Both the position numbers and the translations under genes were made by a program. From Chromera velia (taxonomy: Eukaryota > Sar > Chromeraceae), in NCBI GenBank assembly GCA_018398765.1, contig JAHBMJ010004597.1, positions 14,260 to 78,259 of the forward strand: a stretch of 64,000 nt of DNA, written 5' to 3'. The notes under the pieces are model-generated. The model saw only the letters and a program-made list of their open reading frames with translations. It had not been told where the DNA came from and made no database searches. This document shows, piece after piece, positions 11,037 through 21,180 of this stretch. Positions within the stretch are counted from its first letter, which is position 1. The number at the start of each line of letters is the position of its first letter.

Positions 11037-14000
11037 CGTGTCTGCCGGGGGTGTTATGTCGGTTGTTGAGATTTCAGAAGTGACACGGACTCTTCTTTTC
11101 AGTGTCTGGCTTCCTGGTGGCTGCTTCGTCAACACAATAATGCCTCCCCTTTTGTGGTGACTCCTTTGACGGTGTCCGCGTTGACGCACGCACATGCAAT
11201 GGGAGCGGGACACGAAAGGGTGAATCCAACAAAGAGACTGAGAACTTCTATATTCTCCAAGAGTTGCAAAGCCTCCCTTCATTTCTGTGTTCTCCGCTCG
11301 TTTGGTCTCACAGAGGGATCATTTCTCCTCTGAAGGAAGCGTATGCCCACTCTTAGTCATGCAAGGAGGCAGAGACAGTCTGTATTTGTGGCCGTGCGCA
11401 TCTTCACTCATTCGTCTGTAGGTCTGTCTATTTCTGTCAGTTTATTTGCCTGCTTGACTGACTGATTGCGGAATGAACAATCGAGTGACTCAATGGACGG
11501 ACGGACGGACAGACGGACGAATAAACGAATGGCGGTATACATGAGGGCATGCAGCGCCAGGAACTTCCACGAATGATCAAAAACATGATCCGCGGGTGAG
11601 TTGCTCCTCTATCTTTCTATTGGGGGGGTGGGAAATGCGGGCAGCGGGCTTGCTGATCTGCTTGTTTTCTTGGCTGCTTGTCTGTTGTGCGTTGTTTTCG
11701 TCGTTTCCAGAACTGCTTTCGCGCCTTTCGTTTCGTTGGTTTACTCTCTTGTCCCAATCGCGTTCATTGGCCACTGAATGGAAAATCATGCGGGGTCTGC
11801 AAACGGGTGGAGAATGGGTCTGCAGAGTCGAACCACAGGGGGACAATCCGAGGACCTACGAGGACCCTGGAGAGAACCTCAAGCGGGTCGCAGATGACAT
11901 CGTCGGTCAGTTGCGTAGTGTCAGTTCGTTGGTTCAGAGGGTCGATGGGAGGGTGGGGGGGCGACTGCTTCGTTTTGACAAATTGTTTTTCAGGTACTTC
12001 TTCGGTCTTTTTCGATAGCCTTCATCCTGTCCTGTCCCTTCCTGGCTGTCAGCACGAAAGGGGGCACGGGAAAGGATTCCAGTACAGTCTATTTCTGTAG
12101 CGTGGAGCGAAAAGTAGATATGTATTACTCAATACTCATCTTGTAATAATTTGCATAAATGATTCTTTCACACGAGTGCGATCCCTCTTTGTTTCTCTGT
12201 TGTTGACATGCAGCCAACAAGAGGAACGGCGTGGATGTGGACAAATTCGACTACCTTCAGAGAGACGCAATCACTGCGGGACCTCCTGGAGGTTCGTTTG
12301 TATCGATGGCAAGATTTGATTCAGGCAGGCGACAGAAAAAGGCGGTGTCAGGAGAATCAGTACAAAACAGAAAAAACACTTTCTTTGTCTGCAAAACAGA
12401 AAAGAGAGTTTCTTTGTTTGTTTGCCGTCCCTTTCGCTCTTGCCGCCTTGTAGACCCGTTTCTGTTTTTCTCTCACTTCTTTTGTCTATTCTTCTTTTGG
12501 CCTTGTGTCTCTCTGTCTGTCTGTGTCTCTCTGACAGCTGCCCCTCACTCTACGTGTTCTTTGTTCTGTCGCATTCGTCGTTTCAATTGGATCCGAAAGA
12601 TGAAAAACAGAAAGGGATGAACAACAGACTCAAGGACACATTGACACACACAAAAGAAGGGGGTGGAGACAGGCTTTTAGCATCTGTCAGCAAGAAAGCG
12701 AGGTAGAAAAAATCACTCAGACAGTCGTTCTACCAGCAAAACTTGTTTTTTCTTTTTCCATCCTTGTTTCCACCTTTGTCTTCTCCCCCTTTCCTTTCTT
12801 GTCTAAATTTCTTCTCTTTGATTCTGCAGCGTTTCCCAGATTCGACTGCAGCAGGGTGATGAATTACTGCAGGCCTATCAACGGCGAAATGTGAGTGAGC
12901 GACCCCGTGTTTTCTTTCTGTGGGGACACGCTCTGTCTCCTTTCTAGTCCTTTTGTGTCGACATCTTTGTATTTTTTGTCCCCTTTTCGTCCATTTCCTT
13001 TCATCTTTTCCGTGTTTCCTTTCGCAATCCTGCTGTCTTCGCTCGATCTGCTTCAAGAACTTTACCTCGTCAGCCAAACTGGCAGTCGGTCACTGCGCTG
13101 AGAAACTGCAGGAGTGAGGGAAGAACTCATTTGTGCTTTTGTGCTTTTTGTCTTGTTTGCCAAAGCATCTTTGAATTCTTTCTGTGCTCGTCTGGTTCTT
13201 CTTTCTCGCACACTCACAAGGTCTCTTTGGGAGACAGACCCCAAGTCAACTTTTGATCTGTAGAGATGGGAATAGACAGGGGAGAGATAGCTGGTGCGAG
13301 AGAAACACAAATAAATCCCAGTGATTCTTGACTCATCCATTGTTGGTGCGTCTTTCTGTTCTTCTCTCTTTCCTTTTCTCTCTCTGCAGATGCTACAACG
13401 AGAAGGAGGCCTACCAACTCTGGACGATGTTCCATAACAGATACGTCCTCTTCAAGCAGGTCCGTCTGAGGGCTTGTGTGGTTTGAGGGGTATGGATGAT
13501 ATGGTTCGCATTCACAGGTTGGATGCACAAAGATCCATGCTGCTCTCTCTGCAAAAGCCACCTGAGGCTACCGGTTTCTCCATGTGCACAAGGATGGTGG
13601 TCACGCGCGTGTTTGTGTACATGACATGAAAAACGAGAGGGCCTCTTTCTTTTCCTTTTCCCTCGTACGACGAGGTCTCACCAGTGGATCTTTCTCTCTG
13701 TTCCCTCCCTGCCTCTGCCTCCCTTCTTTTATGCAGCTCTACTGCCACCGGAAGGTGCGAGGAATTGAGTTCATGGTGAGCCGCGCTTTCTTCCTCTTTT
13801 TCTGGCCCTTCCCTCTTGTTTGTTTCTGCGTCAATGATGCTTTCGATCGAGGAGATCTTCTTTTTCTTCTCGGCTTCTTCTCTATCATGTTTCTCCGTGG
13901 ATGAGTATGTGTGAATACATTGATCTCTCGCTGTCTCTCTATCTATCCCTCCCCGCATTTATCCCTGCGTACAGACTAATGCATTGGATGATCTTTCTTC

Positions 14001-17000
14001 CAAGTGTTGCCTAGCCCACCCCGACTTGAGAATGAAAGGTCTGCGCATGTCGGATTGAAAGAGGGAAGTGTCTCTATTTGCCTTGCTTGTTTGCAGATCT
14101 GCGACGCCTTGAAGAGAGTGGAGCCCTGGGTGAAGATTTTGGACTCTCTGGACGTCAGTGTGGGGGGGGGGATCCTCATCATGGGTTTGTTATTCTCTTT
14201 GCATGGGCACCAGGCAGCAGGCAGCAGGTATTCGGTATCGGAGGCCTCTGGAAGCAAGAAAAGAAGGAGGGAGGGAGGGAGGGAGGACCAGAGGTGGAGT
14301 AAAGGGCGTGACAGGGCCAGACGAGATTTCTTCGATCATTTCAGGGCTTTCTTTGTTGCCTCTTGCCCCCCTTTCAGAGGGTTCGCATTTTGGTTTTCCC
14401 TCTTTCTCCCGTGCGGTCTTTCCTTTCTTTTGTACACCCAGCTGTCGGTGTGTCTGTCGGTGTGTCTCTGCTACTTCCCTACCTCCACTTCTGTCTTTTC
14501 ACACCCACCGCATGAATGCAGGATCCTGCACTGTATGTGAACCTGGATGACACAATTCTTTCGGTAAGTCGGTAGGCATGTGCATGCATGCCCCCTTGAG
14601 TATGTAGGTGGGTGTGTGTTGTCTCTTTGTGTTCTCTCTCTGCGCACCCGTCTCTTTTGTATGTCCTGGCTGACGAGCGCGAAAGCGCATCGATGTTGCT
14701 CGTCGCTTCTGTCTGTGTGTAAGTGATTGAGCTGGGGTCCAAAGTCTTCTCCCGTTGTGTAAGTGGCGTCTTCCCTCCCTTCTGCTTGCGTGTCTTCACT
14801 CCACTCATATCGGTTGTGTACGCAAACGGAAGAAAAAAACGAGAAACTCTTTCTTTCTTTCTTTCTTTTTTCGCCTGTGTGCAGATCGTCCAAAACCACG
14901 GGCGCAGGCACAAGATCATCGATCCCGATGAACAGAAGGCCTTCAAAGAGTGAGTGAGTGAGTGAGTCAGTGAGTGAGTGAGTGAGGTAGTGAGTGAATA
15001 TGTCCGTTTGTTTTTCACTGTCCGTCTTCTGTTTGCGTGCTCGCCTCAGTTAAGTGAGGTCGACCTGTGAAGTCAGTCAGAGACTTTGCTGGATCAATTT
15101 GATGCTTCGGTTCACAGAAGGAGAATCGAATTCGCATGCGGCGAGCAGCTTCTCTGTGGAGCCTCTCCTCTTTTTCCTTCTGTGTCATTCCCTTTCTTTA
15201 TCACTGTCGTTCTGGGAGGGAGGGAAGGAGGGAGGAAGGGAGGGAGGAAGAGAGAGTTTTCCTTCAGTCAGTTCGAATTAGAGCAAATTGCAGCATGTGT
15301 TTCGAAAAACCGACGGGTTCCAATTGAAGATTCCAGGGCGAAAGGAAGGGAGATGGTTTGGTGGATCAGTTAGTGCGAGTCTTCAGCCGGAGGAAAAAAC
15401 TGAGAGGTGTGTGGGTGCGTGCATGTGCGCATGCACAGGCAATGCCGATGAGGGAACATCTCAAGAAGGCCCTCGGCTCGCACAGCACTCCCTGCCTCCC
15501 TTCTTTCCCTTCCATGCAGTGCGCAGGAAATTCTGAAAAGAATTGAAAACCGAAATCTATACAAATTCTGCAGTCAGTCAGTGAGTCAGTCACCCTACAG
15601 TTTCCTCTTTGCTCCCTTATCTGTCCTTTGATGAAGCAATTTTTTTGCCCCTCTTGTTTTGGACACTTTGGGGAAAGGCACCAGTCAGAGAAATGCATTT
15701 GAAAACGCAGGCTCACGGTCACACAAGAAAAGGACATTCTGGCGCGCTCGCTGGCGAGCACGCGCGCATATACACGCGCATGCAGAAAAGAGAGAGACAC
15801 AGAGGGAGGCAGAGAGAGACAGAGGGAGAGACAGAGACAGAGGGAGAGGGAGAGAGATTTGTAAGCAGATGCAACACTCAGAGGGGGACTGAACGGTTGC
15901 AGACCCTTTCGCAACGAACAGACAGAGCCTTGAACCAATCAATACACAGGCAATCTGGAAAACGTGCCCTCGCTCGCTCCCTCCCTCCATCCATAGATAA
16001 CCAAATATTGAATGAATAAACAGATAAACAAACAATCAAGCAAATGAGTGAATGAATGAGTGCTGCAGTGGAGACCTACTCCCCCGTACCGACGGAGGAC
16101 CCGAGGAAGACTGACAACGAAGGCATCAAGTTCTACAAGGACCAACAGAAGAGGAAGGCCGGAGAGATCGCACTCGAGATAGCAAAGTACATTGTCAGTC
16201 AGTCAGGCAGGCAGGCAGTAGCTCAGTCGCGGCAGAACGAAAATCAGGAGAGGAGAAGAGATGGCGCTTCCTTGACGAAGCTTTCTGAGAGTGTCCCTTC
16301 CTCTTTTCACTCACTCACTCATTCACTCCATCGACAGACGGGGCCTTCCTTCCTTCGTTCCTTCCTTGATGAACCAACAGACTACGCGTCGAGCGAACAC
16401 AACAGGATTGGACACTCGCATTCATTCATTCATTCATTCATTCATTCATTCATTCATTCATGAGTGAGTGAGTGAGTGAATGAATGAATGAATGAATCAA
16501 TCTCTGAAACGAAACGGACGAATGCAGCCGGGCCTCCATGAGGACGACATCATTGTTGACTGTCAGTCTGTTCAGAGGAGGAAGGAAGGTTGGGGGCCGG
16601 GAGGGCGGCTTCGGGGGGACGAAAAGGACGGAGAGTAGACTTTCTTCCTCTTCTTTTTTTTGTCATCCCATGCATGCATTCAAGGGCCTGCAAATGATCC
16701 GTCGTCAAGGTGGATGAAAGAGAAGTCTTAAACAAGAGAGAGAAGCGGTTCGTGTGTGTGTGTTCTGGCTGGCTGCTTGTATCTGCAATGCTCCTTTCTT
16801 ACCATTATCTCTGTCCGCGGTTGCGTGCAAAAATACATAAAGAGTGTGTGAGGAAGCAAAAACAGAATTCTGCATGAACCTGATTTGCACGCATTTTCGT
16901 TCGATTGAGTCAACTCAATTGAGTGAGTGCAGTTAACAAGATCCACTACGGCATGAAGACATTGAACCCTTTCGACAACCTCCACTTCTATAGAGGGGCA

Positions 17001-17269
17001 ACGGACAGCGCAGACACAGGCGGGTTCCTCAGGCAGCGAACGTGCGGGTGCATGAGTTGAGCTTTATAGTTGTTTCGGAAAGTGTATTCACATGATGGTC
17101 GTGCAGTTCGTTCCTTGACCTCTCCATCTGCCGTGTCGCTTTTTTGTTCTAACCAAAATTGGAAGGCACGATAGATTGGCTCATGAGAAATCGATGTGTA
17201 GATCAGATCAGATGATGGAACCGGGTGATTATCTTCACTCCATTTTTTTTCATAGGATGTCCCACCCCG

Positions 17270-17334
<65 letters not shown>

Positions 17335-17350
17335 CTGTGTTTCTGTGTGC

Positions 17351-17402
<52 letters not shown>

Positions 17403-17413
17403 ATGTGTGTGTG

Positions 17414-17482
<69 letters not shown>

Positions 17483-18741
17483 GGTGTGTGTATGTGTGTG
17501 TATGTGTGTGTGTGTGTGTGTACATGCCTGCGTGCAGTAAGGACCTTCAATCTGGACAGGGCCCGCGCAGGTCTGTGAGTTGTCTCGGCAGAGTCCTGTC
17601 TTCCTTTGCTCGACTTTGCCTTCCTTTGCTCGTGCAGCGTGTGGAAGAAGAAGTGATCAAGCAGAGACCCTCGAGGAGACGACTAGAAGAGAGAAGGAAA
17701 GGCAGAAAGCATAGAATAGAGGATCCACTCCAGACGACACCGATTGCCTTCCTCGATATCTGCAGACTGACCAGCTTTTTGTGGTTTCGCCGCAGGGTTT
17801 ACAAAGAGTTTCTCTCCTGCACAGATCCTCTTATCTTTTTATTCTTGTCCGGTATACGCTGGACTGCGCTGCTGCAGGTCTGTTTGCCACACAGTATCAA
17901 GAGGTCCAAATGAGATTTTTTGTTCGGGAGCATGAAAAGGTCAGTCGACATGTTGAAGGAAGGATCAATGAATCTCTGTGAACGCCCGTGGTCTGAAGAA
18001 GAGAAAGGGAAACTTCGGAGTTTGGCATTCATTGTCTGACCGTGAGGCAGAGGTAGAGAAAGATCTGGTTCACTCAATTGTTGCGTGAATCGTTTCGATC
18101 GAATGAAGATTTTTCTTCATTCACTGTTCCGATGCCGTTCTTTGAGCTCATTCTTCTCTGCTTCTCCTCTCTCCGTTTGAGTGCAGTTGGATGCCGCACA
18201 GAAAGCCATCAAAAAGTTTTTCGAAACCCATGGAAGAGTGAACGATGTCGAGGAGGAAAAAGCGATGACCGCGTACAAGAAGAGGGCCCCGAACGACGAC
18301 ACCATGCCGTGCCGTCTCTCCCAAGGAGCAGGCCAGATCCCGCTGTCCCGTCACACCTCCCACGCCCCATTCGGAAATGCCGCCATCGGTTCGCCTCCAC
18401 CGCCTGCCGCCAAGAGGGCGAGAAGGGAGGAGGTACAGCGAGCAGAAGAGGGAGAGGGGATGAGCGACACGGAGAAGGCAGAGGAAGACGAGGACGAAAG
18501 ATCGGAACCCGAAGAATCTTTCTCGCCCAGTCGAGATGGTCAAAGAGGAGCAGCAGCAGCAGGTGCAGGAGGAGGAGGGGGAGGTCGGGGTGGAAGGAGA
18601 GGCGGGGGCAGAGGGGGAGTGCCGCCTCGTTCGAGACCTCCCAGGGTCAGTCAGTGGCTTGCTTTTTCTGTGTGCATTTTTCAGAAAGAAAAATGTGCAG
18701 CGAGACGCCTCTTGCGCAGTCAGTTGCTTGACAGCACTTGA
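7168..18741 (+). CDS. SAMHD1-like dNTP triphosphohydrolase (SAM + HD domains), 24 exons
   Basis: Family role: hydrolyses dNTPs to deoxynucleosides plus triphosphate, limiting the dNTP pool. Exons: 7168-7347, 7830-7944, 8221-8414, 8935-9007, 9338-9452, 9754-9852, 10249-10286, 10843-10928, 11555-11595, 11826-11905, 12214-12291, 12830-12890, 13390-13459, 13737-13775, 14097-14153, 14522-14563, 14885-14949, 15520-15572, 16069-16193, 16528-16561, 16933-17041, 17538-17574, 17766-17939, 18187-18741. Every junction keeps phase, giving about 839 aa (human SAMHD1 is 626). An N-terminal SAM-like domain ([18 protein letters not shown]...[12 protein letters not shown]) precedes [15 protein letters not shown] (the allosteric GTP-site D, Q and R spacing is kept), the HD residues [26 protein letters not shown] and [13 protein letters not shown], then [12 protein letters not shown] and [15 protein letters not shown]. 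The C-terminus is a long acidic then Gly/Arg-rich tail. Start is the first ATG; an upstream non-ATG frame is open. Exons 21-23 are the least certain, and the last exon may instead splice on near 18646. Confidence 0.92.
10931..11031. repeat. (CT)n(GT)n microsatellite in a SAMHD1-like intron
   Basis: CT-rich tract running into an uninterrupted GT tract directly after the donor of exon 8 of the SAMHD1-like gene. Confidence 0.95.
16420..16498. repeat. Self-complementary tetranucleotide hairpin in an intron
   Basis: An (ATTC)n run at 16420-16460 is followed directly by GTGA/ATGA repeats at 16461-16498. The two halves are largely reverse complementary, so the intron RNA can fold into a long hairpin just upstream of exon 20 (16528). 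Confidence 0.8.
17273..17522. repeat. Alternating (CT)n/(GT)n microsatellites in a SAMHD1-like intron
   Basis: Three CT blocks alternate with GT blocks over about 250 bp within the intron between exons 21 and 22, ending just before the GTGCAG acceptor at 17532-17537. Poly-Leu/Ser and poly-Cys/Val ORFs here are artefacts. Confidence 0.95.
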
Positions 18742-18954
18742 TCATATGAATATAAGCGGGTGAAGCAATTGCGGTGTGTTGGCATGTTGAGTGAGCCATC
18801 TGGTATCCCCGTACACAGTGTGCATGAACGAAGAAAGATGAGAGGAAGAGCGAAAGACTGAAAGAGAGTGACCGAGGTGTTCCCGTCTTGATCTCACACG
18901 ATACCGAGAAGACAGAGAGACAGAGGGAGGAGGGAGGAAGAAAGACAGGCAAGC

Positions 18955-20603
18955 AGGCAGCTAGACAGGAAGTCAGCCAGTCAGTCATTCAATCAGGCAG
19001 TCAGTCAGTGAGTAAGTCAATCATTCAGTCACTCAGTCAGTTAAGCAGTCAGTCAGTCAGTATATCAGACAGGAAGGCAAGCAGGCACCTAGACAGGAAG
19101 TCAGCCAGTCAGTCATTCAATCAGGCAGTCAGTGAGTAAGTCAATCAGTCAGTCACTCAGTCAGTTAAGCAGTCAGTCAGTCAGTCAGTCAGTCAGTACA
19201 TCAGACAGGCAGGCAAGCAGGCAGATGCAGGCAGCTAGACAGGAAGTCAGTCAGTCATTCAATCAGGCAGGCAGTCTGTGAGTTGGTCAATCAGTCAGTC
19301 AGTCAGTCAGTCAGTCAGTCAGTTAAGCAGTCAGTCAGTCAGTATATCAGACAGGCAGGCAAGCAGGCAGATGCAGGCAGCTAGACAGGAAGTCAGTCAG
19401 TCAGTCAGTCATTCAATCAGGCAGCCAATCAGTGAGTTAGTCAATCAGTCAGTCACTCAGTCAGTTAAGCAGTCAGTCAGTCAGTATATCAGACAGGCAG
19501 GCAAGCAGGCAGCTAGACAGGAAGTCAGTCAGTGAGTAAGTCATTCAATCAGGCACTTAGTCAGTGAGTTTGTCAATCAATCAGCCAAGAGAGATGCATG
19601 TGCGTTCCCAAAAAATCAGAAGCACGTGAGTAGGGGGTGTTTTGAAACCAAAGCAGTGGGGGCGTTTTGCAAGCAAAGTTGCCCCACTGTTACAAGTGGA
19701 GGGGTTCAAGAGATGCAGGGTGGACTGCTTTCCAGCCCCAGTCTCACTGCCCCACTCCTTCTGGTTCAAGAGATATGTCTGCATGTCTTGATATTTTCCT
19801 GCTTTTCTGTGCAGGTGAGTTAAGGGTGCATTGAGGTGCATGTAAACAGTGGGAGCGTTTTGCAAGCAAAGTTGCACCACTGTAACAAGTGGAAGGGATC
19901 AAGTGATATAAGTTGGACGGCTTTCCACTTTCAGTTTCACTGTCCTACTCCTTCTAGTTCAAAAGTTATGAGCATTTACTTTTTCAGATTGAAAGTGAAG
20001 GTAGTTATACCTAGTGATCCTCGCCTCACTTTCAATCTACATAGCAAAACCATAACATAACACATTTTTTTCCTAGTATTGAAAAACCTGTTTGCAGCAT
20101 CAAAGATGCAGACATGCAGGCATACCTCTTGAACCAGAAGGAGTGGGACAGTGAGACTGGGGGCAGAAAGTTGTTTATCTTGCACCTCTCGAACCCCCTC
20201 TCTTGTGTTAAGTCGACACCTATACCTGCAAAACACCCTGACTGCTTGTACCTCCATACACCCTAAAACTGACCTGCACAGAGGAGGAAAAAATGTAGAC
20301 ATGCAGCAATAAATCTTCAACCAGAAGGAGTGAGACAGTGAGACTGGGGGCAAAAAGCCGTCCCCCCGCTCTTGTGTCAAGTCGACACCTATATCTGCAA
20401 AACACCCTCACTGCTTGTACCTCTATGCACCCTAAAACTGACCTGCACAGAGAAGGAGGAAAAGATGCAGACATGCATGTATACCTCTTGAACCAGGAGG
20501 AATGGGACAGTGAGACTGGGGGCAAAAAGCACACACACATACATACACACATATATATATATACACACATACACACACATACACATTCACATACATACAC
20601 ACA

Positions 20604-20637
<34 letters not shown>

Positions 20638-21180
20638 GACGTATAAATAGACACAGACTGACTGATGGACTGACTGACTGACTGATCGATTGACTGGTTG
20701 ACTGACTTTCTGACTGGCTAACTGAATGACTGACTGACTGGCTGACCGGCTGACTGCCTAACTTTCTGAGTGACTGACTTTTTAACTGCCTGACGTTCTG
20801 ACTGGCTGACTGACTGACTGGCAGACTGACTTTCTGACTGACTGACTGACTGGTTGACTGACTGCGGCTGACCGACTGACTGGCTGAAGTGTGTGCCTGC
20901 CTTGGTACCTCCTTGAGTATCTACATGTCTGTCTGCCCCCTTCAACAGTGGCAGGCACACCATTTTCATCATTGGGGGCGGACATACAATGTCATACACA
21001 TACACATACGTACATACATACATACTAACTGACTGACTGATTGGTTGACTGACTGACTGACTGACCGGCTGACTGACTAACTGACCGGCTGACTGGCTAA
21101 CTGTTCGACTGGATGACTGACTGACTAACTGGCTCACTGACTAACTGGCTGACTGATTGGTTGTTTGACTAATTAACTCA
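18955..21180. repeat. 2.2-kb imperfect palindrome of tandem repeats
   Basis: Left arm: a CAGT-type tetranucleotide array (about 18955-19590) with a higher-order unit marked by CTAGACAGGAAGTCAG at 18961, 19089, 19235, 19381 and 19513. It is followed by two direct copies (about 193-bp period, anchors at 19654 and 19847) of a unit containing GCGTTTTGCAAGCAAAGTTG and CTCCTTCTGGTTCAAGAGAT. Centre near 20010: AGATTGAAAGTGA and its reverse complement TCACTTTCAATCT. Right arm: about three reverse-oriented copies of the same unit (20090-20520; anchors 20227 and 20397, 170-bp period), an AC/AT microsatellite (20530-20640), then an ACTG/TGAC array (20645-21180), the complement of the left array. No protein is encoded; poly-SVSQ ORFs are repeat artefacts. 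Confidence 0.85.

Noticed and set aside
13028-13117. Possible extra exon of the SAMHD1-like gene
   Set aside because: The exons at 12830-12890 and 13390-13459 join in phase and match the family directly, leaving no room for it.
17203-17578. Long ORFs of Cys-Val, Ser-Leu or Thr-His repeats
   Set aside because: They are translations of GT, CT and AC microsatellites and exist in several frames and both strands at once.
18888-19535. ORFs reading SVSQSVSQ
   Set aside because: Pure translation of the CAGT tetranucleotide array.
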